64,000 bases of DNA from Arthrobacter yangruifuii (GCF_009192775.1 NZ_VTFX01000005.1:1-64000); one strand, 5' to 3'. Numbered from the stretch's first letter, positions 25,157 through 34,870 are shown. The notes: generated from the letters alone by a model not told the origin. A program made the numbers and translations.

Positions 25157-26100
25157 AGTTCGACCTCGCCGATGCGCTGGAGGGCGTCCACAACCAGGTC
25201 CCAGAACTTCCGGTGGTCCAGGTCCACGGCCACCGAGGTGTTGCAGTCCGCGGGGGCCGGTGCGCGGAAGTCCGCCACCGTCATCCCCAGGGTCAGGGTG
25301 CCGGTCAGTTCCACGTCCAGCGGAACACGCCGGGTGGTCATGACGGAGGGGTCGATGACATACGCGACGGCGCACGGATCATGCACGGGCGGGAAGTCGA
25401 AGCCCTGGGCGTCCTTGTAGGCCTCGCCGAAGAACTCGAGCAGTTCTCCGACGAACTTTGCGGGCTTGGTGCCGACGGCGGCGATGCGCTCGGCAACTTC
25501 GTCCGTAGCCAGCGCCTGGTGCGTGAGATCCAGGCCGACCATGGTCAGCGGCCACTTCTCGTTGAACACGATGTGCGCCGCTTCGGGGTCGATCTTGATA
25601 TTGAACTCGGCCACAGCGGACCAGTTGCCCACGTGGTAGCCGCCGCCCATGAGGACAACTTCCTTGACCCGCTCGGCGATGCGCGGCTCCTTGCGCACGG
25701 CCATGGCAATGTTGGTCAGCCCGGCGGTGGGGACGATGGTGACGGTGTTCGGTTCGTGGGCCATCACTGTGTCGATGATGAGATCCACCGCGTGGCGGGA
25801 ATCAAGTTCAAGCGTCGGGTCCGGAAGCTCGGGGCCGTCCATGCCGGAATCGCCGTGGATGTCCGGGGCGTTCTCGATGGTGCGGACCAGGGGCCGGTCG
25901 CAGCCGGCAGCGAAGGGAACGCCTGTGATATTTGCGACACGGGCAATTGCCAGTGCGTTGCGTGTCACCTTCTCCAGCGTCTGGTTTCCAACGACGGTGG
26001 TCACCGCCAGGAGGTCGATCTCCGGACTGCCGTGTGCCAGCAGCAGGGCGACCGCATCATCATGCCCGGGATCGCAATCCAGGATGATTTTGTGGGGCAT
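25153..26100 (-). CDS. nucleoside hydrolase (inosine/uridine-preferring family)
   Basis: This enzyme splits ribonucleosides into base and ribose. The 315-residue protein opens with the diagnostic calcium/ribose motif DCDPGHDDAVALLLA (residues 7-21), and has the VVGNQTLEKVTRNAL and EFNIKIDPEAAHIVF segments and a conserved HDPCAVAYV near the C-terminus with the last metal-site Asp. It heads the operon that ends with ribokinase. ATG 26100 has GGAG 6 bases upstream. Confidence 0.93.
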   Translation of the reverse strand: MPHKIILDCDPGHDDAVALLLAHGSPEIDLLAVTTVVGNQTLEKVTRNALAIARVANITGVPFAAGCDRPLVRTIENAPDIHGDSGMDGPELPDPTLELDSRHAVDLIIDTVMAHEPNTVTIVPTAGLTNIAMAVRKEPRIAERVKEVVLMGGGYHVGNWSAVAEFNIKIDPEAAHIVFNEKWPLTMVGLDLTHQALATDEVAERIAAVGTKPAKFVGELLEFFGEAYKDAQGFDFPPVHDPCAVAYVIDPSVMTTRRVPLDVELTGTLTLGMTVADFRAPAPADCNTSVAVDLDHRKFWDLVVDALQRIGEVEL

Positions 26101-26506
26101 TACGTCTCCGCTTCGTTGAGGTTCTAGCTCCGGGACCGGAATCCCGGCGTCGCAGTGCCCCGCTCCGGCACCCGGGCCGGCACGCAGCACTGCGCCTGGG
26201 CTGGGGTGGGAGGAGCGTCTAGCTGCCGTCCGGACGGCTCAAAGGAGGGGGAGCCGGGCGGCACCGAACCCCAGGTGGGGCGGGCACTGTATTTAACGAT
26301 ATCGGCGTCCGGGCACGCAGATTTCGTACTGCGGCGCTGCCCGAGCAAATGTCCGGGGGCGATTTGCCTCGCTGCGGGCCGGTGCTTATTATTGTCCCGC
26401 CGTTTTTCCGGCAGCCCGCGGTGTGTCGCCGGGGGCCTTCATAAATGTGATGTGGACCTCATCGGCCATGTAGCGTGGAAGGCCCGTTACACCTCAAAGG
26501 AGAGAC
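26101..26506. other. 406-base divergent promoter region
   Basis: It separates the nucleoside operon from the acyl-CoA synthetase gene. No gene or RNA is visible. An inverted repeat GCAAAT (26345-26350) / ATTTGC (26362-26367) with an 11-base gap is a candidate operator. Confidence 0.4.
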
Positions 26507-28129
26507 ATGACCGGCTTGGATACCGCTTTGACCCCGCTTCGCTTCCTGGAACGCGCCAGTGCAGTGCATCCGGACAAAACGGCGGTGATCGACGGGGAGC
26601 GGCAGCTCACCTACCGGGAATTCGCTGCGGCGGTGACCCGGACGGCGCACGCCCTGCGGGCTTCAGGGCTGACCGAGGGTGCCCGCGCCGCGTTCCTCGG
26701 CACCAATTCCGCCGAACTGCTGATTGCCCACTATGCCGTGCCGCTGGCCGGCGGTGTCCTGGTTCCGCTGAACACCCGGCTGTCCCCGCCGGAGGTGGCC
26801 TACATCTGCAACCATTCGGGCGCTGCACTGCTCTTCGGCGACCCGGACCTGCTGCGCGGCCTGGGATCCCTGGGTGCCCCGGAGCTGGAAACGGTCACCG
26901 AAGTGATCTCCGTACCGCTGCAGGACGGCAGTGAAGACACCGTGGAGGGCACGACGTCGTACGCCGTGTTTACGGCCCGGGGCGCGGATACCCCGCTGCC
27001 TTGGACGGTGGAGGACGAGCACACGGTGATCAGCCTGAACTACACTTCCGGCACTACCGGCCTGCCCAAGGGCGTGATGTACACGCACCGCGGCGCCTAC
27101 CTGAACTCGCTTGCCGAGATCCACCACCAGGGGTTCGGGGCGGACACCGTGTATCTCTGGACCCTGCCGATGTTCCACTGCAACGGCTGGTGCACCACCT
27201 GGGCACTGACCGGGGCCTCCGGCACCCACGTGTGCCTGCGCGCCGTCCGCGGCCCGGAGATCTGGCGGCTGATCGACACCCACGGCATCGATCACCTGGC
27301 AGGCGCCCCCACCGTCCTTTCCGCCATCGCCACCGCGGAGGAGGCGCACGTGCTGGAGCGCCCGCTGACCATCGTCACCGCCGGCGCTCCGCCCAGCCCC
27401 ACCGTCATCGGCAAGATCCACCAGCTGCAGGCCGCCGTGGTCCACGTCTACGGGCTGACCGAGTCCTACGGCCCCTACGCCGTCTGTGAACCCCAGGCCG
27501 CCTGGGATGGGCTGGACCCCGAGGCGCTGGCAAAGAACATGGCCCGGCAGGGAGTAGGCATGCTCACCGCCGAGCGCCTGCGCGTGGTCCGCGATGTTCC
27601 CGACGCCGACGGCACGCTGCTCGACGTGGTGCCCGACGGCGTCGAAATGGGCGAGATTGTGATGCGCGGCAACAGTGTGATGCGCGGCTACTACCGGGAC
27701 GATGACGGCACGGCCGAGGCCTTCCGCGGAGGCTGGTTCCACACCGGTGACCTGGGTGTGATGCACCCGGACGGCTACGTCCAGCTGCTGGACCGCTCCA
27801 AGGACGTGGTGGTCTCCGGCGGCGAGAATATCTCCACCATCGAGGTGGAGCAGGCCCTGGCCAGCCATCCGGCGGTGGCTGACGTCGCCGTCATCGGGGT
27901 GCCGGACGAACGCTGGGGCGAGCGGCCCAAGGCCTTCGTGGTGCTTGTGCCGGGGTTGGAGGCCGGCAATGAGGAACTGCTGGCCCATGTGAAGGCACGG
28001 ATTGCCTCCTATAAGGCTCCGCGCAGCGTGGAATTCATCGTTGAGCTGCCCAAGACCTCCACCGGGAAGATCCGCAAGAATGAGCTGCGCTCGCAGGAAT
28101 GGGAGGGCAGGGAGGCCCGCATCAACTGA
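26507..28129 (+). CDS. acyl-CoA synthetase (AMP-binding, FadD-like)
   Basis: This 540-residue adenylate-forming ligase activates a carboxylic acid to its CoA thioester with ATP. It has the P-loop-like YTSGTTGLPKGVMYTH, the YGLTESYGP substrate/adenine motif, GWFHTGDLG, the hinge LLDRSKDVVVSGGENIS and the catalytic Lys in TSTGKIRKNEL. It is closest in style to medium- or long-chain fatty acid ligases of about 540 residues; the chain length is unknown. AAAGGAGAG precedes the ATG. No beta-oxidation gene is adjacent. Confidence 0.9.
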   Translation: MTGLDTALTPLRFLERASAVHPDKTAVIDGERQLTYREFAAAVTRTAHALRASGLTEGARAAFLGTNSAELLIAHYAVPLAGGVLVPLNTRLSPPEVAYICNHSGAALLFGDPDLLRGLGSLGAPELETVTEVISVPLQDGSEDTVEGTTSYAVFTARGADTPLPWTVEDEHTVISLNYTSGTTGLPKGVMYTHRGAYLNSLAEIHHQGFGADTVYLWTLPMFHCNGWCTTWALTGASGTHVCLRAVRGPEIWRLIDTHGIDHLAGAPTVLSAIATAEEAHVLERPLTIVTAGAPPSPTVIGKIHQLQAAVVHVYGLTESYGPYAVCEPQAAWDGLDPEALAKNMARQGVGMLTAERLRVVRDVPDADGTLLDVVPDGVEMGEIVMRGNSVMRGYYRDDDGTAEAFRGGWFHTGDLGVMHPDGYVQLLDRSKDVVVSGGENISTIEVEQALASHPAVADVAVIGVPDERWGERPKAFVVLVPGLEAGNEELLAHVKARIASYKAPRSVEFIVELPKTSTGKIRKNELRSQEWEGREARIN

Positions 28130-28170
28130 GTTGCCCGCGCCGGCCCGTCCCGGGGACGGAGGCACCGCAG

Positions 28171-28210
28171 GCGGACTGGCCGGCCCAGGCCGTGCGGCCG
28201 GCCAGTCCGC
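28171..28210. terminator. GC-rich hairpin after the acyl-CoA synthetase gene
   Basis: A perfect 14-bp stem (28171-28184 with 28197-28210) around a 12-base loop, without a T-tract. It lies between convergent genes. Confidence 0.6.
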
Positions 28211-28245
28211 TGTTGCGGGTGACCCGGTTCAGGAACGCAGTGCCG

Positions 28246-28500
28246 CTACCAGCGGACCTTGCGCTCCCGGGGACCCTGCCGGGACGTCACGGCATGGGTG
28301 GGTTTGTGGCCCTTGCCCAGGCTCTGCCAGCCCGGCAGCCCGGCTTCGGCCGCGGCTTCCGGCCGGGCCTGGCCGGCCTTGCTGAGCCGTGCCTGGGCGG
28401 CCGGGGCCAGATTGATATGCAGACCGGACGCGGCCTGCCCGCCGGCCCCCGGGTGCTGCTCCGGAGGGGACTGATTCGGTTTTCTCTTCGGTGTACGCAT
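28246..28500 (-). CDS. small basic Pro/Gln-rich protein, unknown
   Basis: ATG 28500 is preceded by AGGAG at a 7-base spacing and opens an 84-residue, strongly basic protein. It runs from MRTPKRKPNQSPPEQHPG to RQGPRERKVRW, with an Ala-rich helix-like centre (NLAPAAQARLSKAGQARPEAAAEAG). There are no membrane segments. The good ribosome site and protein-like composition make it a believable gene, though the family is not recognised. Confidence 0.6.
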   Translation of the reverse strand: MRTPKRKPNQSPPEQHPGAGGQAASGLHINLAPAAQARLSKAGQARPEAAAEAGLPGWQSLGKGHKPTHAVTSRQGPRERKVRW

Positions 28501-28750
28501 GGTTTTGCTCCTATGACTGGCGCCGTGGACGCCGGCACAGGCCCTTCCAGGGCAGGCCAAACACACTGACGCAAAGGGGCGTGCAGACGGAAGGACTTGG
28601 AGGCCGGGCCTCAACAAGCTGTGGTTGGTGTCTGCGGGGATTCGAGAGGGCGCAGCGGCGCGCTACTCGAAAATCAGGATCTCCATGCCGGGAACACTAG
28701 CAGCGCCGCGGTGCCCCGCATACCCCTCGCGCCAAACCTGCCGGACGGTG

Positions 28751-29680
28751 TTAGAAGGTCAGCACAATCCGTCCGCGCAGCCCTCCGCCCTCCAGCCGGC
28801 GGTGTGCGTCAGCGGCACGTTCGGCCGGCAGCACATCGGCGATCCGCAGGCTCACCAGGTCCGCTTCGGCCAGCGCCCGCAGACGGTCCAGCTTCGCCCC
28901 GGAATGGTATTCCTCCCGCACCCAGATGGGATGGACCATGACACCCCGGCCCGGCTCCCCGTTCCATCCGCGGTAGGTGGCGAATCCGCCGCCGTCACGC
29001 ACGGCACCGGCCGCTTTTTCGTCCAGCACGGCTGCGTCCGCGACGGCGTCCACGCCGTCCGGGAACAGCTCGCGGATCTGTTCTGCGACGTCGTCGCCGC
29101 GGCGCACCACATGGTCCGCGCCCAGCGCCGACACCAGGTGAATATCCTTTTCGGCGGCGTCGGCCACCACGGTGAGCCCCGCCTCCTTGGCCAGCTGGAT
29201 CAGGTAATTGCCCAGGGTGCCGGCCGCCCCGGTGACGGCCAGGACCTGTCCTTCGCGGAGGGCGAGTTTCTCCAGGGTCTGCACGGCAGTGAGGCCGTTC
29301 ATGGGCAGGGTGGCGGCGGCCTCCAGTCCGATGCCGGCCGGGACGCGGGCAATCGAGTCCGCCGGTGCCACCAGATACTCCGCGTAGGCGCCGCGGTGCA
29401 CTGACCGGGGAAGGGCCAGGGCCATGACCTCGTCGCCGATCCGCCAGCCGGCGCCGTCGCCGACCTCGTCCACCACTCCGGCGGCATCCATCCCCGGGAT
29501 GTAGGGCGGTTCCTGCCCGCCCATATCCTGGAGGCCGGAACGCAGCATCGTGTCGGTGGGGCTGACGGCCGCGGCCCGCACCCGGAGGCGTACCTGACCG
29601 GGACCGGCATGGGGTTCGGGCACATCGAGGACCTCCAGGGCCTCGGGGCCGCCGAAGGCGCGGATGCCGACAATCTTCAT
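28751..29680 (-). CDS. NADP-dependent quinone oxidoreductase-like MDR protein
   Basis: The 309-residue medium-chain dehydrogenase/reductase is of the zinc-free quinone reductase type. Its N-terminal GroES-like domain has PYIPGMDAAGVVDEVG, and its Rossmann domain has the AVTGAAGTLGNYLIQLAKEAG nucleotide motif. No zinc-ligand cysteines are present. It reduces a quinone or an activated alkene; the substrate is unknown. It lies 75 bases behind an SDR gene on the same strand, and the two may be expressed together. Confidence 0.87.
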   Translation of the reverse strand: MKIVGIRAFGGPEALEVLDVPEPHAGPGQVRLRVRAAAVSPTDTMLRSGLQDMGGQEPPYIPGMDAAGVVDEVGDGAGWRIGDEVMALALPRSVHRGAYAEYLVAPADSIARVPAGIGLEAAATLPMNGLTAVQTLEKLALREGQVLAVTGAAGTLGNYLIQLAKEAGLTVVADAAEKDIHLVSALGADHVVRRGDDVAEQIRELFPDGVDAVADAAVLDEKAAGAVRDGGGFATYRGWNGEPGRGVMVHPIWVREEYHSGAKLDRLRALAEADLVSLRIADVLPAERAADAHRRLEGGGLRGRIVLTF

Positions 29681-29755
29681 GTGAGACTCCTCTTATAGCG
29701 CAGGCGCGCCAGCGTGGGTGCAGCGGTCAACTGCAGGTGGGTTGCAGGGTACACG

Positions 29756-30919
29756 TCACGCCGCGGGGCCGGGAATGATGCGGTTCTCGGCCAGCCGGCC
29801 GAAGAGCTCCAGGAAGCGGTCTTCGGAATCCAGGCAGTCGGCGAAGCCGGCCTGCCGTGCCTTGACGGTGGAGGAGACATTGTCGAACTCCGAGCGGAAA
29901 ATGAAATCGGCAAATTCCCAGCGGACCAGGTCAGCATAGGGAATCTGCTCCAGGCCATGCCGCTCGGTCATACGCTCCCAAAGGGCACGGTACTGCGGCA
30001 TGGCGTCCGTGAGGGGCACGGGCTGCGGCTCCGCGTACTCCATGCCGAAGTACCTGGCGAAGGCCGGCCACAGCTGCCGCCAGCGGAAGAAGTCACCGTT
30101 GGTAATGTTGAAGATTTCCCCCGCAGCGGCGGGCTCCGAACCAGCCCAGACGGCCGCGCGGGCCAGCAGCTCGGCGTCCGTGACCTGGTACAGGGCATCG
30201 TAGGCGGCCACGGTGCCGGGGAAGCGCAGCGGCTGGCCCAGTTCCTTGCTGATGCTGGCGTAGACCGCAATGGCCATCAGCAGGTTCATCGGGTTGCCGG
30301 TGGCGTAGCCGATCACGCCTTCCGGCCGCAGCACGGTCAGGGTGAAACCGCGTTCGGCGGCCACCTCGCGGAGCAGGTCTTCCTGGTCATAGTAGAAATT
30401 GGGCTGGATCAGCCGCGGGTCGCGCTCCTTGGCAGGGGCGTTGAAATAGCCCAGGTGCGCGCCGTAGGCCTTGCCGCCCTGATACAGGGTGACGTGGCGC
30501 AGCGGTGCCCCGGCCGCGTGCAGCGCATCCAGGGTGTTGCGCAGCAGGGCGGTGTTGACCTCGGACAGTTCCGCCGACGTCGGGCGCTCAATGTAGGCGC
30601 CGAACACCAGATGGGTGGTGTCCGACGCCACAGCCAGCCCATCGCGGGCCTTGTCGGCATCCAGCAGGTCCACCGACAGGTGCTCCCAGCCGGCGCCGGG
30701 CACCGGACGGCGGCTGGCACCGCGGACCTTCCAGCCGCGGCGAGCATACTCGTCCGCGGCATGCCGGCCGATGACTCCGCCGGCACCGGCCACGAGCACG
30801 CTGCCCGAATCCCGTGCAGGGGACTGCGCCGCGGTCCGGGCCTGGTCCTGTTCCATGATGCCGGGCGTCGGATCGGCGCCGGCATGTGATTCAGCGGCTG
30901 CCTGGGGGATGATCTCCAT
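29756..30919 (-). CDS. SDR family reductase, PRISE-like
   Basis: The 387-residue protein is an extended short-chain dehydrogenase with VLVAGAGGVIGRHAADEYARRG at the NADP site. The motifs HVTLYQGGKAYG and NFYYDQEDLL are those of the PRISE (progesterone 5-beta-reductase/iridoid synthase) subfamily, where the Lys and Tyr replace the classical YxxxK. PRISE enzymes reduce activated C=C bonds of enones. A start at residue 22 (MEQDQARTAA) is possible, but the first ATG has AGGAG 5 bases upstream. Confidence 0.85.
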   Translation of the reverse strand: MEIIPQAAAESHAGADPTPGIMEQDQARTAAQSPARDSGSVLVAGAGGVIGRHAADEYARRGWKVRGASRRPVPGAGWEHLSVDLLDADKARDGLAVASDTTHLVFGAYIERPTSAELSEVNTALLRNTLDALHAAGAPLRHVTLYQGGKAYGAHLGYFNAPAKERDPRLIQPNFYYDQEDLLREVAAERGFTLTVLRPEGVIGYATGNPMNLLMAIAVYASISKELGQPLRFPGTVAAYDALYQVTDAELLARAAVWAGSEPAAAGEIFNITNGDFFRWRQLWPAFARYFGMEYAEPQPVPLTDAMPQYRALWERMTERHGLEQIPYADLVRWEFADFIFRSEFDNVSSTVKARQAGFADCLDSEDRFLELFGRLAENRIIPGPAA

Positions 30920-31010
30920 GGGTTCTCCTGTTGAATCGGTGTTGCCTGGTCAGCGGCCAGTCCCTTCGACACTATCGATCATCAGGGTACTGATGAAATC
31001 AGCGGCGGCC

Positions 31011-31042
31011 GGCAGACCCTTCGCCCGGCAGACCCTTCGCCC
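31011..31042 (+). repeat. two perfect tandem 16-bp copies before the PLP enzyme gene
   Basis: GGCAGACCCTTCGCCC occurs at 31011-31026 and 31027-31042 and begins a third time (GGCAG). It lies 20-60 bases upstream of the next start codon. Confidence 0.85.
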
Positions 31043-31066
31043 GGCAGCCGAACGTAGGCTGGAGGC

Positions 31067-32149
31067 GTGAACACTCTTACGCTTCCGGACCGTACCTGGG
31101 CGGAGACCGCCATCCGCCGTATCGAGGCCGAGGGGGCGCGCTCGGCGGATACGCACCTGTTCCAGGTGCCGGTTCCCGCCGGCTGGTCGGTGCAGGTCTA
31201 CCTCAAGGACGAGTCCACCCACCGCACCGGCAGCCTCAAGCACCGGCTGGCCCGGTCCCTGTTCCTCTTCGGCCTGGTGAACGGCTGGATCACGGAGGGC
31301 ACTCCTATCGTGGAAGCGTCCAGCGGCTCCACGGCCGTCTCCGAAGCGTATTTCGCCCAGCTGCTGGGACTGCCGTTTGTGGCCGTGATGCCGCAGACCA
31401 CCAGTGCGGAGAAAATCCGGCTGATTGAGCACTACGGCGGGCGCTGCCACTTTGTCCAGGATCCGTCAGAGGTCTATGCCGCTGCGGAAGCCGTCGCAGC
31501 GAGTACCGGCGGACACTACATGGACCAGTTCACCTATGCCGAACGGGCCACCGACTGGCGCGGCAACAACAATATTGCCGAGTCGGTTTTTTCGCAGATG
31601 TCCCGGGAGGACCATCCGCTGCCGGAGTGGATTGTGGTGGGCGCAGGCACCGGCGGCACCAGTGCCACGATCGGCCGGTACATCCGCTACCACCGGCACC
31701 CCACGCGGCTGGCGGTGGTGGACCCGGAGAATTCCGCGTTCTTCCCCGCCTGGCGGAACCCGGGGCAGCCCGCCGCCGGGCGGCCGTCCCGGATCGAAGG
31801 CATTGGCCGGCCCCGGCCGGAGCCCAGCTTTATTCCGGCCGTTATAGACCACATGATCCAGGTGCCGGATGCCGCGTCGGTGGCGGCCTCACGCCATCTG
31901 CGCCGGCTGACGGGCCTGCATGCGGGCCCCTCCACCGGCACCAGCCTCTGGGGTGTGTGGCAGCTGGCGGCGGCCATGGAGGCGGAAGGCCGTGCCGGGA
32001 GCATCGTTTCGCTGGTGTGTGACTCGGGGGACCGGTATGCCGCCTCCTATGGTGACGACGCCTGGCTCGCCTCGCACGGCCTGGATCCCGCGCCGGCGGC
32101 TGCGGTGCTTGAGGAACTGTTCCGAACCGGGCGGTGGCCCTCGGGCTGA
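31067..32149 (+). CDS. PLP-dependent cysteine synthase family protein, Cds1-like
   Basis: The 360-residue fold-type II PLP enzyme has the Schiff-base Lys in [11 protein letters not shown], the substrate loop [13 protein letters not shown] and the phosphate-binding [14 protein letters not shown]. This arrangement, with SLKHR and the EASSGSTA loop, matches the mycobacterial Cds1 group, which desulfurates L-cysteine to pyruvate, ammonia and sulfide. A role in cysteine breakdown is therefore likely but not proven. GTG 31067 follows TAGGCTGGAGGC. Confidence 0.82.
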   Translation: MNTLTLPDRTWAETAIRRIEAEGARSADTHLFQVPVPAGWSVQVYLKDESTHRTGSLKHRLARSLFLFGLVNGWITEGTPIVEASSGSTAVSEAYFAQLLGLPFVAVMPQTTSAEKIRLIEHYGGRCHFVQDPSEVYAAAEAVAASTGGHYMDQFTYAERATDWRGNNNIAESVFSQMSREDHPLPEWIVVGAGTGGTSATIGRYIRYHRHPTRLAVVDPENSAFFPAWRNPGQPAAGRPSRIEGIGRPRPEPSFIPAVIDHMIQVPDAASVAASRHLRRLTGLHAGPSTGTSLWGVWQLAAAMEAEGRAGSIVSLVCDSGDRYAASYGDDAWLASHGLDPAPAAAVLEELFRTGRWPSG

Positions 32150-32206
32150 TCTGCCGCGCCCCGGTCCGGGAGAGCGCGCAGGGGGAGGGTCCGATCGTTA
32201 TCCGGA

Positions 32207-32239
32207 ATCTTTGACAATCATGTCTGCCAAAAATAGCGT
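32207..32239 (+). promoter_or_regulatory. promoter of the ABC importer operon with degenerate GntR-type site
   Basis: TTGACA (32211-32216), a 17-base spacer and TAGCGT (32234-32239) form a good promoter. ATCTTTGACAAT (32207-32218) over the -35 element matches the palindrome ATTGTTGACAAT of the downstream catabolic cluster at 10 of 12 bases. Confidence 0.6.
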
Positions 32240-32283
32240 GTGTGTGACCTAGCTAACTTGGAACACAGAACCGGGGATCGACA

Positions 32284-33261
32284 ATGAAGCCAATTCTTAG
32301 GGTGCTCGCCGCCTCCACCGCGGTCCTGGCACTCGCCGCCTGCGGTTCGGGCTCGCCCAGCGGGGGCACCGAGGACACCGCTGAGGCCGCCGGCGGCGAG
32401 CTGACCAAGGTCACGGTTGGCGTCATTCCCATCGTCGACGTGGCCCCGATCTACCTCGGCGTCCAGGAGGGATTCTTCGAAGACGAGGGCCTGGAGCTGG
32501 AACTGCAGCCGGCTCAGGGCGGTGCCGCCATTGTTCCGGCAGTCATGAGCGGGAGCATGGACTTCGGTTTCAGCAATATCTCCTCCATGCTGGTGGCGCA
32601 GTCCAAGGGCCTGGATGTGCAGGTGGTGGCGGCCGGCGCGGCATCCACCGGCGAAGACGGTGCCGACTTCGGCGGCATCCTGGCCGCCCCGGATTCCGGG
32701 ATCGCATCGGCTGCGGATCTCAGCGGCAAGAAGGTGGCCGTGAATACCCTCAACAACATCAATGACACCACCGTCCGGGCCGCGGTGCGCAAGGCCGGGG
32801 GCGACCCGTCCGGTATCCAGTTCGTGGAGCTGGCCTTCCCTGACATGCAGGCAGCCCTTGAACGCGGCCAGGTGGATGCCATCCAGGTGGTGGAGCCCTT
32901 CCTGGCGGGCGGGCAGAAGGCCGGGTCCACCCTCGTGGCCTCGAACTACGTCGATACGGCGGAGAATCTGGCCGTCGGCGCCTACTTCACGACGTCGGCG
33001 AAGATCGGGGATGACGACGGGACGGTGGAGAAATTCACCGCGGCCATGAACAAGTCCCTGGAATACGCCGAGCAGAACCCCGATGCGGTCCGCGATGTCC
33101 TGCTCACGTATACGAAGATCGACGCCGAGACGGCAAAGGCGTTGACCCTGCCCAGCTTTACCACGGAGATCAACCGTGCCGGCGTGGAAACACTTGCGGA
33201 GCTCTCGGTCAGCGACGGGCTGATCACAGAAGAGCCGAACCTGGATGAGCTGTTGCCGTAA
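32284..33261 (+). CDS. ABC importer substrate-binding lipoprotein (SsuA/NMT1 family)
   Basis: The 325-residue protein begins with a lipoprotein signal peptide (LAALALAAC-type lipobox, Cys20). It then has the NMT1/SsuA-like fold: KVTVGVIPIVDVAPIYLGVQEGFFEDEGLELEL, a GAAIVPAVMSGSMDFGFSN ligand loop and ALERGQVDAIQVVEPF. This family binds sulfonates, nitrate, thiamine precursors or aromatic acids. It leads a four-gene operon (binding protein, two permeases, ATPase), and its stop and the next start share TAATG. Confidence 0.9.
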   Translation: MKPILRVLAASTAVLALAACGSGSPSGGTEDTAEAAGGELTKVTVGVIPIVDVAPIYLGVQEGFFEDEGLELELQPAQGGAAIVPAVMSGSMDFGFSNISSMLVAQSKGLDVQVVAAGAASTGEDGADFGGILAAPDSGIASAADLSGKKVAVNTLNNINDTTVRAAVRKAGGDPSGIQFVELAFPDMQAALERGQVDAIQVVEPFLAGGQKAGSTLVASNYVDTAENLAVGAYFTTSAKIGDDDGTVEKFTAAMNKSLEYAEQNPDAVRDVLLTYTKIDAETAKALTLPSFTTEINRAGVETLAELSVSDGLITEEPNLDELLP

Positions 33262-34100
33262 TGAGTGCCGAAGTGCTGAAACCCGGACGGGCCGCGCAGC
33301 CGCGCACGGCCCGGACGGGCGCGCGCCGCTCCGTACCGAAGCCGGTACTGGGCCTTCTCGGTGTTCTGGGCTTCCTGCTGGTCTGGGAGGCGGTTCCGGC
33401 CGTGGGCCTGGTGGAAGCCCGCTTCCTACCGCCTGCTTCGGAGGTCATCATCGCGCTGGTCCGGGACTTCGGGCTGACGGCCTTCTGGCTGGCCGTGGGA
33501 CATACCCTGATGGCCTGGGCCATTGGCCTGGCAGTCGCCGTCGTCTCCGCCGGCGTCCTCGGCCTGGTCATCGGCATGAGCCCGTTCCTGCGCCGCTTCA
33601 CCAACTCCACCATCGAGTTCCTGCGCCCGGTTCCCTCCGTTGCGCTGATCCCGCTGGCTGTGCTGCTGTTCGGCGTCAAAATCGAGTCCTCCCTCATGCT
33701 GATCATCTACGCCTGCTTCTGGCAGGTGCTGATCCAGGTGCTCTACGGAGTGGCCGACGTTGACAATGTGGCCACCCAGACGGCCCAGTCCTACGGGTTC
33801 TCCCGGTTCCAGCGGGTCCGGGACGTAGTGTTCCCCACCGTCCTGCCGTACCTGATGACGGGCCTGCGCCTGGGCGCCTCCGTGGCACTGATCCTGGCCA
33901 TCACCGCCGAGCTCATCATCGGTTCGCCGGGTCTGGGACGCGAGATTGCCGACGCCCAGTCCGGCGGTGCCATCTCCGGAATGTACGCACTCGTGCTGGC
34001 CACCGGCCTGCTGGGCGTCGCGATCAATATTGTGATGCGCCAGGCCGAGCAGCGCCTGCTGGCCTGGCATCCGTCCGTTCGGGGAGAGGCAGTGCTGTGA
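33261..34100 (+). CDS. ABC importer permease 1 (SsuC/TauC type)
   Basis: The 279-residue protein has six predicted helices and the BPD_transp_1 EAA loop (QTAQSYGFSRFQRVRDVVFPTVLPYLMTGLRLG), which contacts the ATPase. It is translated directly after the binding protein and overlaps the second permease by four bases (GTGA). Two separate permease genes suggest a heterodimeric channel, less usual for SsuC-type systems with a single permease. Confidence 0.9.
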   Translation: MSAEVLKPGRAAQPRTARTGARRSVPKPVLGLLGVLGFLLVWEAVPAVGLVEARFLPPASEVIIALVRDFGLTAFWLAVGHTLMAWAIGLAVAVVSAGVLGLVIGMSPFLRRFTNSTIEFLRPVPSVALIPLAVLLFGVKIESSLMLIIYACFWQVLIQVLYGVADVDNVATQTAQSYGFSRFQRVRDVVFPTVLPYLMTGLRLGASVALILAITAELIIGSPGLGREIADAQSGGAISGMYALVLATGLLGVAINIVMRQAEQRLLAWHPSVRGEAVL

Positions 34101-34870
34101 AGACCCTCAAGAACCTGGGGTACGTGCTCGCGCTGCCCGTGCTGCTGGTGCTCCTGTGGTGGGTGTCCACCCGCGGTGAACCGAACTTCTTTGTCCCCAC
34201 GCCGGCGGCCCTGGTCGATGTCTTCGGGCCCACCTGGTTCGAGGGGCGCATCACCGCCGACGTCCTGCCGTCGGTGGCCCGGCTGCTCGCCGGGCTGGCC
34301 ATCGCGATCATTCTCGGCATCGCCGTCGGGCTGCTGGTGGGCCTGAATCGGACGCTGCGGGCGCTGACCGAACCGGTGTTCGAATTCTTCCGCGCCCTGC
34401 CGCCGCCGGTGCTGGTTCCGGTGCTGATCCTGCTGGTGGGCCTGAACGACGCCATGAAGGTGGCCGTGATTGTGGTCGGCTGCATCTGGCCGGTGCTGCT
34501 GAACACCATTGAAGGCGTGCGCTCCATCGACCCGGTGCAGAACGAAACCACCCGCTCCTACGGCATTTCCGGAATGAACCGGATCCGCTACCAGGTGCTG
34601 CCTTCCGCAGCCCCGACGATCATGGCGGGTATCCGGCAGTCACTGTCCATTGGCCTCATCCTGATGGTCATTTCGGAGATGTTCGGTTCCTCCTCGGGGC
34701 TGGGCTTCACGATTTTGCAGTTCCAGCGGTCTTTCGCCATTCCGGAAATGTGGTCCGGCATCCTGGTGCTCGGCCTGATCGGCCTGGCGCTGTCCCTGAT
34801 TTTCCAATGGTGCGAACGGCGCGTGCTGCGCTGGTACCACGGCCTTAAAGAGGTAGAAAATGCAGCCTGA
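34097..34870 (+). CDS. ABC importer permease 2 (SsuC/TauC type)
   Basis: A 257-residue permease homologous to the preceding one, with its own EAA loop (ETTRSYGISGMNRIRYQVLPSAAPTIMAGIRQ) and about six helices. GTG 34097 overlaps the stop of permease 1. The ATPase gene starts 11 bases before its end, so the operon is tightly coupled. Confidence 0.9.
   Translation: MKTLKNLGYVLALPVLLVLLWWVSTRGEPNFFVPTPAALVDVFGPTWFEGRITADVLPSVARLLAGLAIAIILGIAVGLLVGLNRTLRALTEPVFEFFRALPPPVLVPVLILLVGLNDAMKVAVIVVGCIWPVLLNTIEGVRSIDPVQNETTRSYGISGMNRIRYQVLPSAAPTIMAGIRQSLSIGLILMVISEMFGSSSGLGFTILQFQRSFAIPEMWSGILVLGLIGLALSLIFQWCERRVLRWYHGLKEVENAA

Noticed and set aside
23753-25420. A 555-codon open frame on the plus strand opposite the MFS genes
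   Set aside because: It is antisense to two clearly coding MFS genes, has a composition of mostly G, Q, D, H and A typical of the complement of high-GC coding DNA, and shows no domain. The same holds for the long frames opposite the alpha-glucosidase, otsA, ABC ATPase, galD-ligJ and NhaA genes.
28680-28710. Very short minus-strand frame beginning ATGGAGATCCTG
   Set aside because: It has only seven codons before a stop and no ribosome site. Nothing supports it as a leader or small gene.
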